Source: Paenirhodobacter enshiensis (lineage in GTDB: Bacteria > Pseudomonadota > Alphaproteobacteria > Rhodobacterales > Rhodobacteraceae). From it: a stretch of DNA of 64,000 nt. Within the stretch, counting starts at the first letter, position 1; every line of letters starts with the position of its first letter. Position numbers and translations under genes: made by a program. The notes under the pieces are model-generated. The model saw only the letters and a program-made list of their open reading frames with translations. It searched no databases and was not told the DNA's origin. Shown in pieces: positions 41,864-50,877 of the stretch. The stretch spans positions 104,331-168,330 of the forward strand of contig NZ_JFZB01000014.1 of assembly GCF_000740785.1 (NCBI RefSeq), written 5' to 3'.

Positions 41864-42519
41864 GCCCGGCCGATCCGGTAGCCGAAGCCGCGCACCGTCT
41901 CGATGGCCTGACGGCCGAGCTTGGCGCGCAGCCGGCTGACATGGGCCTCGATGGCGTTGCTCTCCACCTCGGCATCGAAGGCATAGAGCGTATCTTCAAG
42001 CTGCGCGCGGGTCACCGTCACCCCCTCGCGCCGGCTGAGCCGTTCGAGCACGGCCCACTCCTTCGGGGTCAGACGCACCGGCACATCGCCGAGGAACACC
42101 GCCTGACGCTCCGGCAGCAGCCGCAGCGCGCCGAAGCGGCGCTCGGCCTCGCACCGGCCGTCGTGGCGGCGCCGGATCGCGCCGATGCGCGCCGTCAGCT
42201 CGTCGAGGTCATAGGGTTTCACCACGTAATCGTCCGCCCCGGCATCGAGGCCGGCGATCCGTTCGGTGATGCGGTCGCGCGCGGTGGCGATCAGCACCGG
42301 CACCCGCACCCCGGACCGGCGCAGCCCGCGCAGCCAGCCGATGCCGTCGCCATCGGGAAGGTGCAGATCCAGAAGCGCCAGATCGTAATCGGCCCCGTCG
42401 AGCGCGGCCGTGGCCCCCGCCAGATCGGGGGCGATGTCGACGGCATTGCCATGCGCGTGCAGATGCTCGGCCACAGCCGAAGCCAGATCCGGTTCATCCT
42501 CGATCACCAGAAGCCGCAT
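41860..42519 (-). CDS. OmpR-family response regulator
   Basis: A 219-residue two-component regulator. Receiver residues E7/D8, phospho-acceptor D51 (LLDLHLPDGDG) and K101 (DDYVVKPYD) are present, and the C-terminal winged helix has LTPKEWAVLERLSRREG and ESNAIEAHVSRLRAKL, then the ending VRGFGYRIG. The ATG at 42519 follows GGAGGATCC. It lies between the metal P-type ATPase and the kinase on the same strand. Confidence 0.92.
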   Translation of the reverse strand: MRLLVIEDEPDLASAVAEHLHAHGNAVDIAPDLAGATAALDGADYDLALLDLHLPDGDGIGWLRGLRRSGVRVPVLIATARDRITERIAGLDAGADDYVVKPYDLDELTARIGAIRRRHDGRCEAERRFGALRLLPERQAVFLGDVPVRLTPKEWAVLERLSRREGVTVTRAQLEDTLYAFDAEVESNAIEAHVSRLRAKLGRQAIETVRGFGYRIGRA

Positions 42520-42600
42520 GGGATCCTCCGCGCAGTCCCGGCACCGGGCCGGTCCGGGCCGTTCTAGCGGGGAGGCCGCGGGCAAGAAAGCCGTGCCCGC

Positions 42601-44520
42601 TCAGGCGGCGTTCATATTTTCGCCAGCACCCGGACGCAGGGCGCGCAGCGCGTTCAGGATCGCGGCGACGTCAATCGCCTCCTGCAGCAGCGCCCCCTGA
42701 ACCGGCGGCAGCGCGCCCGCAGCCGCAAACAGCATCGCCAGCGCCGACAACCCCATGCCGAGCGCGACGCTCTCGAACGCGATCTTGCGGGTGCGGCGCG
42801 CGATGGCCACCGCCTGTGCCAGACGGCCCAGATCGTCGACAAGAAGGACGGCATCGGCTGCCTCGGAAGACGCCGCGGCACCGCGCGCGCCCATCGCGAT
42901 GCCGACATCGGCCGCGGCCAGCGCGGGCGCGTCGTTCACCCCGTCGCCCACCATCATCACCGGAGCCGCAGCCCCCTCGCGGCTGACCAGAGCCACCTTG
43001 TCACCGGGCGCAAGCCCGCCCGCGACCGCATCGAGACCGAGCGCCTCGCCCACCGCCCGCGCCACTTCGGGCCGGTCGCCCGAGGCCATGACGATGCGCA
43101 CGACGCCCGCCCGGCGCAGCGCGGCAAGCACCGCCAGCGCCTCGGCGCGCGGCGGATCGGCCAGTGCGATCAGCCCCGCGAGACGGCCGTCGATCGCCAC
43201 GACCACCGTCGCCGTGCCCGGCGCGAACTCCCGTTCGGGCAGATCATGGCCGAGGGCACGCAGATGCCCCTCGCCCCCCGCGACGACATCGCGACCCGAG
43301 ACCCGGCCGCGAATGCCCGAGCCCGCCGCTTCGGTCACGGCTTCGGGGGCGGGCAACGCCAGCCCGCGGGCGCGCGCCGCCGACACCAGCGCCTGGGCCA
43401 TCACATGGTTCGACGCCTGATCGAGAGCCGCCGCCGCACCCAGCACCTCGTCTTCGGTGAAACCCGCGCAGGGCACGATCCGCGTCACCTCGGCCCGGCC
43501 CGCGGTAAGCGTGCCGGTCTTGTCGAGAACCGCCGTGCGCACCAGCGCGAGCGCCTCGAGAGCGCCACCGTTTTTGACCATCACCCCCGCCGCGGCAGTG
43601 CGCGACATCCCCGAGATGATCGCGACGGGCACCGCGAGGATCAGCGGGCACGGCGTCGCCACCATCAGCACCGCCAGCGCGCGCAGCCGGTCCCCCGACA
43701 GCCCCCAGGCAAGCCCGGCCAGCGCCACGGTCACCCCGAGGAAGGCCATCGCATAGCGATCCGCCAGCCGCATCATCGGCGCCCGGCTGTCGCGTGCAGC
43801 CTCGACCAGACGCACGATACCGGCATAGGTGCTCTCGGAGGCCGGACGCAGCACGATGAGATCGAAGGCCTCGGCGGCGCAGCTTGTGCCGCTCATCGCC
43901 TCCTCGCCGCGGGTCCGGCGAACGGGCAAGGGCTCTCCGGTCAGGGCGGATTCGTCGAGCACCGCGACCGCCGAGGCGATCCGGCCATCGACCGGCAGCA
44001 CCTCGCCCTGGCGGATCAGCACCGTCTCGCCGGGGCGCAGCTCGGCGATGGGGACCTCGGTCAGCCCGCCCGCATCGCGGCGCTGCGCGGTGCGCGCGAC
44101 CCGTCCGAGCAGCGCCGTCATCTCGCGTCGCGCCCGTCCCTGTGCATATATTTCAAGAAGTTGCCCGCCAGAATACATCAACGCGACGACATTCGCGGCA
44201 AGCGGTTCGTCGAAGGCCAGCCCCGTTGCCATCGACAGCGCCGCGATGATATCGAGCCCGACCTGACCGCGGCGCAGATCGGTGACGATCTCGACCAGCA
44301 GCGCGATCAGCGCGGGCAACGTCGCCACCGCCCAGACCGGCGCCGCGACGTCCGGCCGGCCGAGCCAATACGCCCCGCTCCCCGCCGCCAGCCCCAGAAG
44401 AGCGATCACGACAAGCGACAGGCGCGTGAAGTCATGGAAGCGATGCGACAGGATGGGCACGATGCGGCTGGCCTGAACTGGCTTGCGAAAGGGCGCGCAC
44501 CCGACAGGCGCGCGCCGCAT
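42601..44520 (-). CDS. Heavy-metal P1B-type ATPase, TPCPL subgroup
   Basis: Membrane ATPase of 639 residues that should pump a metal cation. Phosphorylation site DKTGTLTAG (Asp about 333), actuator loop DESALTGEPLPV, hinge GDGVNDAPALAAADVG and the membrane metal motif TPCPL (Cys about 291) are present, with about eight helices and no N-terminal HMA domain. The nucleotide-binding HP dipeptide of this class is replaced (SNHVMAQAL, where SxHPLA is usual). Metal identity cannot be read from TPCPL. Between cytochrome b561 and the two-component genes. Confidence 0.87.
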   Translation of the reverse strand: MRRAPVGCAPFRKPVQASRIVPILSHRFHDFTRLSLVVIALLGLAAGSGAYWLGRPDVAAPVWAVATLPALIALLVEIVTDLRRGQVGLDIIAALSMATGLAFDEPLAANVVALMYSGGQLLEIYAQGRARREMTALLGRVARTAQRRDAGGLTEVPIAELRPGETVLIRQGEVLPVDGRIASAVAVLDESALTGEPLPVRRTRGEEAMSGTSCAAEAFDLIVLRPASESTYAGIVRLVEAARDSRAPMMRLADRYAMAFLGVTVALAGLAWGLSGDRLRALAVLMVATPCPLILAVPVAIISGMSRTAAAGVMVKNGGALEALALVRTAVLDKTGTLTAGRAEVTRIVPCAGFTEDEVLGAAAALDQASNHVMAQALVSAARARGLALPAPEAVTEAAGSGIRGRVSGRDVVAGGEGHLRALGHDLPEREFAPGTATVVVAIDGRLAGLIALADPPRAEALAVLAALRRAGVVRIVMASGDRPEVARAVGEALGLDAVAGGLAPGDKVALVSREGAAAPVMMVGDGVNDAPALAAADVGIAMGARGAAASSEAADAVLLVDDLGRLAQAVAIARRTRKIAFESVALGMGLSALAMLFAAAGALPPVQGALLQEAIDVAAILNALRALRPGAGENMNAA

Positions 44521-44554
44521 GAAGTTTTCCGGAACCGGCTCCGTCCGGGCGCGC

Positions 44555-45040
44555 TCAGTCCGCGCGCATCATCCGCAGCAGCAGGTGATCCTTGAGAACA
44601 TACTGGTGGAACAGCGCCATCACCGCATGGCCGCCCGCGACGATCAGCAGACCGTTCGCGACAAGCGCATGAACATCGCCGAGCGAACCGATCCCGCCAA
44701 ACCAGGTCAGCCCGCCCAGCACCGGCGCCAGCAGAAGCAGCGCATAAAGCAGCCGGTGCCCCCACAGGGCTGCCATCGCCAGCCATTCCGGCCCCGGAGC
44801 AGCCGGTGCCCCGCGTTTCATCCGAAGCACCAGACGCAGCACGACCAGAGCGAGCACCGCAACCCCGACCCAGACGTGAATCTGCGGGTTGATCTCGACG
44901 GCATGTTCCGGCGTTTCTCCCAGCCTCTGATCCAGCGCAGAGCCCATGCCCTCGCTGTAGAAATAGTTGAAAACGACGAGAATCGCCGTGATCCAGTGCA
45001 CCGCGATCTGCAGCCCGCTGTATCCCTGAACCTTGCCCAT
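44555..45040 (-). CDS. Cytochrome b561 family protein
   Basis: Di-heme electron-transfer protein of the inner membrane, 161 residues, four helices. Candidate heme-ligand histidines are H15 (IAVHW), H55 (IHVWVG), H95 (GHRLLY), H138 and H145 (GHAVMALFHQYV). The ATG at 45040 follows AAGGAGG. It is 34 nt upstream of the metal ATPase gene and parallel to it, so a metal-reductase role supplying the pump is conceivable but unproven. Confidence 0.87.
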   Translation of the reverse strand: MGKVQGYSGLQIAVHWITAILVVFNYFYSEGMGSALDQRLGETPEHAVEINPQIHVWVGVAVLALVVLRLVLRMKRGAPAAPGPEWLAMAALWGHRLLYALLLLAPVLGGLTWFGGIGSLGDVHALVANGLLIVAGGHAVMALFHQYVLKDHLLLRMMRAD

Positions 45041-45208
45041 TCGGGTCCTCCTTGTTCGGTCAGGCGCGCCGCGGATCGGGGCCTGCCGTATGATGGCATT
45101 GCAGGGGCGAAGCGACATCCTGTCAAGGGCTTCGCCCCTCTTCGAGCGCCGCTGTGACATGCAGAGCTTACGGCAAGCTGACGCGGGGGGGGGCGACCTT
45201 TGGGGGCC

Positions 45209-46258
45209 TCAGTCGCCGAAGGTCGAGAACCGCTGCGGCGAGATGCCGAACTTGCGGCTGAAGCCCTTGGAAAAGCTCGACCGCGAGGCATAGCCGCAGG
45301 CCAGCGCCACCTCGAGGACGGGCATGTCGGTTTCCGCCAGCAGCGCCCGGCCGTGACGCAGCCGCATGTCGTTGAGGCATTGCACCGGCGTCATGCCGAG
45401 GTGATGGCGAAACAGCCGCTGCAACTGCCTGAGCGTCACGCCCACCGCGGCGGCGCAATCGTCGAGGTCGATACCCTCGGCAAGCCCCGCCTCCATGTAG
45501 CGGATCGCGGCGACGACCTTCTCGTTGCGGGTGCCAAGGCGCGCGGCGATCGAGGGGATCTGGTTCTCGTCGGCCGGGCGGCGCTGCGACAGCAGGCACA
45601 TGTTCATCGTCATGCGCCCAAGCTCGGCGCCGAAGCTGTCGCTGATGATCTTGAGCGCGAGATCGGCCGCCGCGACGCCGCCCGCGCAGGTCACGATGCG
45701 TCCGTCGATGCAGTAAAGCTGGCGCACCGGGGCGAGGTCTGGGAAGGTCTCGGCGAATCCGGGGATGTTTTCCCAGTGCAGCGTGAACTTGCGCCCCGAC
45801 AGGATCCCCGCGCGTGCGAGGGCATAGGCCCCGGTGCACAGCCCGCCCACCGTGCGGCCCCGCCGCCAGGCGAGACGCAGCCAGCTGGCGATCTCGGGGC
45901 CGGTATTGCGGTCTGGCTCGACCCCGCCACACACCAGAATATAGCCCTCGGGCGGCTCGGGCGGCAACGCCGCGTCGGGCATCACCGCGACGCCGTTCGA
46001 GCTTGGAACCGCGGTGCCGGTGGCCGAATAGACATTCCAGCGAAACAGTTCGCGCCCGACCAGCTGATTGGCGACGCGCAAAGGCTCCAGCGCCGAGGTG
46101 AAGGCGAGCATGGTAAACTGTGGCATCAGCACGAAAGAGACCTGCACACAACCGGGCACGCAACCGGGCTGCCCCGCCAGCGTCACATGCGCGACACCCG
46201 GGGCGACATAGGTCTTGCCGTCCGGACGGGCCGGTGCGGATGTCCGGGGCGGGCGCAT
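45209..46258 (-). CDS. GlxA-family AraC-type transcriptional regulator
   Basis: A 349-residue regulator with an N-terminal DJ-1/PfpI-like domain (VSFVLMPQFTMLAFTSALEPL, GGLCTGAYALARAG) and a C-terminal AraC DNA-binding domain (LRQLQRLFRHHLGMTPVQCL; ALACGYASRSSFSKGFSRKFG). This architecture is shared with GbdR/CdhR-type regulators of betaine, carnitine and choline breakdown. AGGAG precedes the ATG at 46258. It is divergent from the hemY-like gene and 1.6 kb from the dmm-type operon, which it might control. Confidence 0.88.
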   Translation of the reverse strand: MRPPRTSAPARPDGKTYVAPGVAHVTLAGQPGCVPGCVQVSFVLMPQFTMLAFTSALEPLRVANQLVGRELFRWNVYSATGTAVPSSNGVAVMPDAALPPEPPEGYILVCGGVEPDRNTGPEIASWLRLAWRRGRTVGGLCTGAYALARAGILSGRKFTLHWENIPGFAETFPDLAPVRQLYCIDGRIVTCAGGVAAADLALKIISDSFGAELGRMTMNMCLLSQRRPADENQIPSIAARLGTRNEKVVAAIRYMEAGLAEGIDLDDCAAAVGVTLRQLQRLFRHHLGMTPVQCLNDMRLRHGRALLAETDMPVLEVALACGYASRSSFSKGFSRKFGISPQRFSTFGD

Positions 46259-46419
46259 CGGGGATCTCCTGTGGCGGGCCGTGGTGCTCTCAGGTTTAGC
46301 CGCAGCCGCGCCGGGCGCAAGATCCTGCGGGTGGGTTGCGACAGCGACGACATGGCCTTGCCCCGGGCGTTGGTCTATCCTGCCCCCCGAACCCACGCCG
46401 CTCCACCGGAGACCCGAAC

Positions 46420-47823
46420 ATGACCGACCATGACCAGACCGGCACCCCTTCCGATGCCGCCCCTCTCGACACCATCGTGATCGGCGGCGGGATCAGCGGG
46501 CTGACGACAGCCTGGGGGCTTGCCCGCGCAGGCAAGCGCATCGCGCTGATCGAGGCGGCACCGCGCGCGGGCGGCGTGATCGGCACGCTTCGCGAAGACG
46601 GATGGCAGACCGAGACCGGGCCCAACACGCTGATGGTCAAGGCGCCGCTTTACGCGCTGCTTGCCGATCTCGGACTGACGGAGGAGGCGATCCTCGCCGA
46701 TCAGCGCGCGGCGCGCCGTTATGTCGTCTCGCAGGGGCAGATGGTCGCGCTGCCCTCGGGGCCGGTCTCGGCGCTCACGAGCCCGCTGATGCGCCCGGTC
46801 TGGCCCTGGCTGCTGCGCGAGCCGTGGATCGCACCGGCCAAGGGCGAGGAAACCGTGGCGGGGTTCGTGTCGCGCCGTCTCGGTCCGGCGATGCTGCGCT
46901 CTTTCGTCGATCCGTTCGTGTCGGGGATCTTCGGCGGCGATCCGGCGCGGCTGTCGGTGCAGGCGGCGTTTCCGCGGCTTGCGGCGCTTGAAAGCGGGCA
47001 TGGCTCGATCCTGCGCGGCGCGCTGGCGAAGATGGTGACGAAACCCGCCCCCTCGCCCTTCCCGCGCCCGCCGAAGGGCTGGCGCAGCGTAATCGCGAGT
47101 TTTCCGAAGGGGTTGCAGACCCTGCCGGAGCGTCTGGCCGACCGTCTGGCCGACCATGCCGAGGTGATGCTCGACACCCCCGTCAGCCGGATCGCGCGGG
47201 TGGGCGATCTGTGGCAGGTCGAGGCGAAGGGCCAGATCCGTGAGGCGCGGCAGCTCGTTCTGGCGGTGCCGGCGAAGGCCGCGGCGGCACTGCTTGAACC
47301 GCTCGATGCGGAAATCGCCGCGCTGCTGAACCAGATCGTCTATGCGCCGATGGCGTCGCTGGCGCTCGGCTTCGCGCCCGGCACGGTGGCGCATCCGCTC
47401 GACGCTTTCGGGGTGCTGTTGCCGCGCCCCGAGGGGCGTCGCACGCTCGGTGCGCTGTTCCCCTCGACGCTGTTCGCGGGCCGCGCGCCCGAGGGGGGCA
47501 AGCTGATCTCGGCCTTCATCGGCGGGCGGCTCGATCCCGGGGCGGTGACGCTCTCGGACGACGAGCTGACCGGGATCGCGATGCGCGAGCTGGGCGATCT
47601 GCTGGGGCTGAGCGCGCCGCCGGTCTGGCGCCATGTCCGGCGCTGGCCCGAGGCGATCCCGCAATACGAGATCGGCCATCTCGACCGCATCGCCGCAATC
47701 GCCGCGCGCGAAGAGCTGATGCCCGGCCTGACGCTCACCGGCAACTGGCGCGGCGGCATCAGCATGACCGATTGCGTGACCAACGGGCTGACGCTCGCGG
47801 CGCAGCTGGCGGAGCGGCCTTAA
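46420..47823 (+). CDS. Protoporphyrinogen oxidase, HemY type
   Basis: FAD-dependent oxidase (467 residues) that converts protoporphyrinogen IX to protoporphyrin IX in heme synthesis. The dinucleotide fold VIGGGISGLTTAWGLARAG opens the protein; the PPOX pattern SFVDPFVSGIFGGDPARLSVQAAFPRL lies near residue 165 and the C-terminal FAD block reads GNWRGGISMTDCVTNG. GGAGA precedes the ATG. Many alphaproteobacteria use HemJ instead, so an oxygen-dependent HemY here is notable. Convergent with the dmm-type reductase gene, 12 nt apart. Confidence 0.87.
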   Translation: MTDHDQTGTPSDAAPLDTIVIGGGISGLTTAWGLARAGKRIALIEAAPRAGGVIGTLREDGWQTETGPNTLMVKAPLYALLADLGLTEEAILADQRAARRYVVSQGQMVALPSGPVSALTSPLMRPVWPWLLREPWIAPAKGEETVAGFVSRRLGPAMLRSFVDPFVSGIFGGDPARLSVQAAFPRLAALESGHGSILRGALAKMVTKPAPSPFPRPPKGWRSVIASFPKGLQTLPERLADRLADHAEVMLDTPVSRIARVGDLWQVEAKGQIREARQLVLAVPAKAAAALLEPLDAEIAALLNQIVYAPMASLALGFAPGTVAHPLDAFGVLLPRPEGRRTLGALFPSTLFAGRAPEGGKLISAFIGGRLDPGAVTLSDDELTGIAMRELGDLLGLSAPPVWRHVRRWPEAIPQYEIGHLDRIAAIAAREELMPGLTLTGNWRGGISMTDCVTNGLTLAAQLAERP

Positions 47824-47835
47824 AGATCGCCGGCC

Positions 47836-48801
47836 TTAAAGATCGAGCGTCAGATCCTCGCCGCGATAGCGCGAGACGCAGGGGATGATGCAGTCGTTCG
47901 CGGCGTGCTCGTCCTCGGTCAGGGTCTGGTCGTTGTGGATCAGCTGGCCCCGCCCCGGATGCGCGCCGACGCAGCACCGCCCGCAATGGCCGACCCGGCA
48001 CATGTAATCGACCGGATGGCCGCTTTCTTCGAGCGCGTCGAGCAGGCTTTGATGCGCGCCGACCCGCACCGTCTCGCCGTTCGAGGCCAGCCGGACCGCG
48101 AAGGGCGCCCCGTCGGTGACGGCGCGGAACCGCTCGCTTTGCACATGCGAGCGCGGCCAGCCGATGGCGGCGGCGGTGTCCTCGACCGCGTCGATCAGCC
48201 GAAGCGGCCCGCAGGTGTAAAGCTGCGCCCCCGCGTGCTGACAGGCGAGGATCGCGCGCAGGTCCATCCGGTTGCCCTGACTGCTGTCCCACAGGTGGAT
48301 ATTTTGTCCGTAACGCGCGCGCAGTGCCTCGGCATAGGGGGCGTGATCGGGGCTGCGGAAGGCGTAATGCAGCTCGAACCCGGTGCCATGGGCCGCGACC
48401 TCGGCGATCATGCTCAGGAACGGCGTGATGCCGATGCCGCCGGCGATGAACACATGATGGCGCGCCAGGTGGTTGATCGGAAAGTAGTTCAGCGGCGCGC
48501 GCAGGCGGATCGGGTCGCCCGGCCGCACCCGGTCGTGCAGGAAACGAGAGCCGCCCCGCCCTGCCTCTTCGCGCTGCACCGTCACCGAATAGCCCAGCCG
48601 GTCATCGACCGGACCCGAGAGCGTATAGGCATTCCTCAGCCGCCCTTCGGGCGTGTCTAGGAACAACGTCACATGCGCGCCGGGCGAGAACGGCGGCAGT
48701 TCATCGCCCTCGGGATGGACGAAGCGAAACCGGCGCGCGGTGGCCGAGACTTGCTCGATACTCTCGACCACGAGGTCGAGGAATTCGGTCGCGAGGCTCA
48801 T
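47836..48801 (-). CDS. PDR/VanB-type reductase of a dimethylamine monooxygenase-like system
   Basis: Electron-transfer subunit of 321 residues: an FMN-binding ferredoxin-reductase domain (RNAYTLSGPVDDRLGYSVTV), an NAD domain (HVFIAGGIGITPFLSMI; LYTCGPLRLIDAV) and a C-terminal plant-type 2Fe-2S domain (CRVGHCGRCCVG, final Cys in IIPCVSR). It belongs with the two upstream genes, which it overlaps (ATGA), and would pass NAD(P)H electrons to the heme-dependent N-demethylase. Confidence 0.87.
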   Translation of the reverse strand: MSLATEFLDLVVESIEQVSATARRFRFVHPEGDELPPFSPGAHVTLFLDTPEGRLRNAYTLSGPVDDRLGYSVTVQREEAGRGGSRFLHDRVRPGDPIRLRAPLNYFPINHLARHHVFIAGGIGITPFLSMIAEVAAHGTGFELHYAFRSPDHAPYAEALRARYGQNIHLWDSSQGNRMDLRAILACQHAGAQLYTCGPLRLIDAVEDTAAAIGWPRSHVQSERFRAVTDGAPFAVRLASNGETVRVGAHQSLLDALEESGHPVDYMCRVGHCGRCCVGAHPGRGQLIHNDQTLTEDEHAANDCIIPCVSRYRGEDLTLDL

Positions 48802-49436
48802 TCCAGAACGGTCTCCCGATAAATCGCGATGCGCGGATCCGTGGGCGAGATCGCCACCGCCTGATACAGCCCGAGCCGGGGCGAGAAGTGATCGCGCACC
48901 AGAAGCGACAGCCCGCAGGCGGGGCAGATGCAGAACCGGTGCGTCAACCCGCGGATGACGGTCTTGCAATGCGCGCACTGGCAATCGCGCGCGGCGCTGC
49001 CGGCGCGCTCGGTCATAACGGCATCGGGGGGAAAGCCCGCGGCGGTCGCGATGCGCTGAACCTCGGTCAGGAAGGCCTCTGGGCCGGCGGCGTAAAGCTC
49101 GGCCCCCATCGGCGCATTCGCGAGGCACTCGGCGAGCAGTGCCGCAAAACGGGCCGGGTCTTCGGTGCGGGCGATGGTTTCGGGCAGATCCGCGGCATCG
49201 GAGCCGAGGATCACGCCCTCGACCCGTCCCTCCGGCGGCGTGTCCAGAAGCCGCGCCAGAACCCCGACGCCCGGACCCGAGCCCACGACGATATGGTCGA
49301 GTGCGGGTTTCCAGCTGAGCGGCTGCCGCTTCGGCAAGGTCGAGGCGCCGAAGCGATGCGTGACCATTGTGCGCATCGTGGGCGCGGGATTCGCGGGCGC
49401 GGGCTTCGCAGGCGGGATCATCGCGGTTTCGCTCAT
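48798..49436 (-). CDS. dmmA: Dimethylamine monooxygenase subunit DmmA-like
   Basis: A 212-residue protein of the DmmA family. The N-terminal two-thirds resembles a reductase-like nucleotide fold (HIVVGSGPGVGVLARLL), and the C-terminus has two CxCxxC clusters (CQCAHC and CICPAC) that probably hold a metal or iron-sulfur centre. It overlaps both neighbours by four bases, so the three genes are translated as one unit. Subunit lettering follows the family name; other papers may letter the subunits differently. Confidence 0.8.
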   Translation of the reverse strand: MSETAMIPPAKPAPANPAPTMRTMVTHRFGASTLPKRQPLSWKPALDHIVVGSGPGVGVLARLLDTPPEGRVEGVILGSDAADLPETIARTEDPARFAALLAECLANAPMGAELYAAGPEAFLTEVQRIATAAGFPPDAVMTERAGSAARDCQCAHCKTVIRGLTHRFCICPACGLSLLVRDHFSPRLGLYQAVAISPTDPRIAIYRETVLE

Positions 49437-50593
49437 GATGCGGGCGCGTCCAGCACGCTTTGGTCAGGGCCGCGGCCGGGGCTCGTCTCGCGTCCGTCGT
49501 CGAAGCGCGCGAGCCACTCGACCAGCGCGGGACGTTCCGGCAGCGTCGCGTAACGGTCGAGCGTCGGATCGAAATCGCGAAACACCCGGTGCATCCGAAC
49601 CGCCCATTTGCGCACCCGGCACAGCTCGCGCATCGTGGCGAGGTAGTTGCGCAGCACGAAGACCACGGCATTGCTGCGCGGCAGGCGGTAAAGCTGCTGG
49701 AACTCGACCCGCATCACCACGGTATCGGGCAGATGTGCGGCCGAACGGTCGTCGTAATCGTGCATCCAGACCGGCCGGTTCTCCATCGAGACATCCATCC
49801 GCGGGCGCATCTGCAACATCCAGTTCACCCGCCGCTGCGGCGCGCCCGGGGCGAGCGACAGCGTCATGCGGCGCGCACGGTCGATCACGCTGTTCTCGGA
49901 CTTGCCGGGGACCGGGCCGTGGATGCTCATCCAATCCGCGCCGACGATGAAATCGAAGGACCAGCCGCTCGCCTCGGTCACCACGCCGGCATCGGCGAAG
50001 AACGTGTCGCCGCGCTGGTCGAGCAAGATGATATCGCCCTGCATCTGCCGCGCGATGTATTCGAGCGGATCGCAGGGCAGCGTCGTCGCATCGCCGAAGG
50101 TGAGGCGCCGCTCGATCCCGAGGGGGTGGTTGATCCACAGCCCCCTGTCCCCCTCGCGCGAGAAGGAGAACTGCTGCGGGAAGTCCATCGCCATGTTTTC
50201 CATGACGAATTCCATCGCTTCCCACTGCGCTTCCATCATGTGGGGCAGTGCCTGAGAGCGGGTCGGATCGCGCGCGATGGTGTTCGCACGCTCGGCCACG
50301 GCGGCGAGGTAATGTTCGTCTATGTCGAAGGCGGCGTGGAAGGCCTCGGTCGCGCCGGTGCGGTCATGCGGCTCGATGTTGACATACATCCGGTGGCTGT
50401 CGGCCGCGAAAGGGAAGGGAAAGCGCAGGATGCCGGCGTCGGAATTGCGGAAAGTGAGCGCCCCCGCATAGACATCGCCGTGGCGGGCGAGGAAGGCCGG
50501 ATCGGTCAGCGGCCCCATCGGCGGCCTGGTCTGCGGGCGGATCGGCGGCACCGGGGCCGCAGGCGCAACCGGGATCGGAGAAACGGTGGTCAT
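49433..50593 (-). CDS. Heme-dependent oxidative N-demethylase (DUF3445)
   Basis: Predicted catalytic heme subunit of a dimethylamine monooxygenase-like enzyme, 386 residues, DUF3445/HODM family. Family-typical text includes RFPFPFAADSHRMYVNIEP, HYLAAVAERANTIARDPTRSQAL, DIILLDQRGDTFFADAGVV and VMRVEFQQLYRLPRSNAVVFVLRNYLATM. It heads the operon; the ATG at 50593 follows CAGGA. In marine and soil Rhodobacterales the complex converts dimethylamine to methylamine and formaldehyde. Substrate here is inferred from operon make-up. Confidence 0.85.
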   Translation of the reverse strand: MTTVSPIPVAPAAPVPPIRPQTRPPMGPLTDPAFLARHGDVYAGALTFRNSDAGILRFPFPFAADSHRMYVNIEPHDRTGATEAFHAAFDIDEHYLAAVAERANTIARDPTRSQALPHMMEAQWEAMEFVMENMAMDFPQQFSFSREGDRGLWINHPLGIERRLTFGDATTLPCDPLEYIARQMQGDIILLDQRGDTFFADAGVVTEASGWSFDFIVGADWMSIHGPVPGKSENSVIDRARRMTLSLAPGAPQRRVNWMLQMRPRMDVSMENRPVWMHDYDDRSAAHLPDTVVMRVEFQQLYRLPRSNAVVFVLRNYLATMRELCRVRKWAVRMHRVFRDFDPTLDRYATLPERPALVEWLARFDDGRETSPGRGPDQSVLDAPAS

Positions 50594-50717
50594 GGTCTTG
50601 CGTCCTGGAGAATTCCTGAACAGCACGAGAGGTTTCGCCCGTGCATGAGACCGATTAGACAGGCGTGTCCGGAGGGGACAAGAGGCCCCGAGCCGGGCAA
50701 GCGCGGTTTTGGGCAAG

Positions 50718-50773
50718 AATACGGGGAAGCGGCGGAATATTTGCACAGAAATACGGCATCCCGGAAATACGGC
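50718..50773. promoter_or_regulatory. Direct repeats upstream of the dmm-type operon
   Basis: GAAATACGGC occurs exactly at 50748-50757 and 50764-50773, 16 bp apart, with a partial third copy AATACGG at 50718-50724. The site is about 125-180 nt upstream of the operon start in the 284-nt gap after yifB. Spaced direct repeats are typical of AraC-family sites. The rest of this gap shows no gene. Confidence 0.4.
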
Positions 50774-50877
50774 CAGGAAAACAAGGCCTCCTCCCCGCCG
50801 CAGAAACAGGCAGGTCGGCCCGCCTGAGTCGTTTTCTGTTTCTCCCGATCTTCCCCTTGCCTGTGCCCCTCGCCCCC

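Noticed and set aside
45183..45195. Run of nine or ten G between cytochrome b561 and the GlxA-family gene
   Set aside because: Could be a slippage tract or a sequencing artefact, but it lies after the GlxA-family stop and affects no start, stop or frame.
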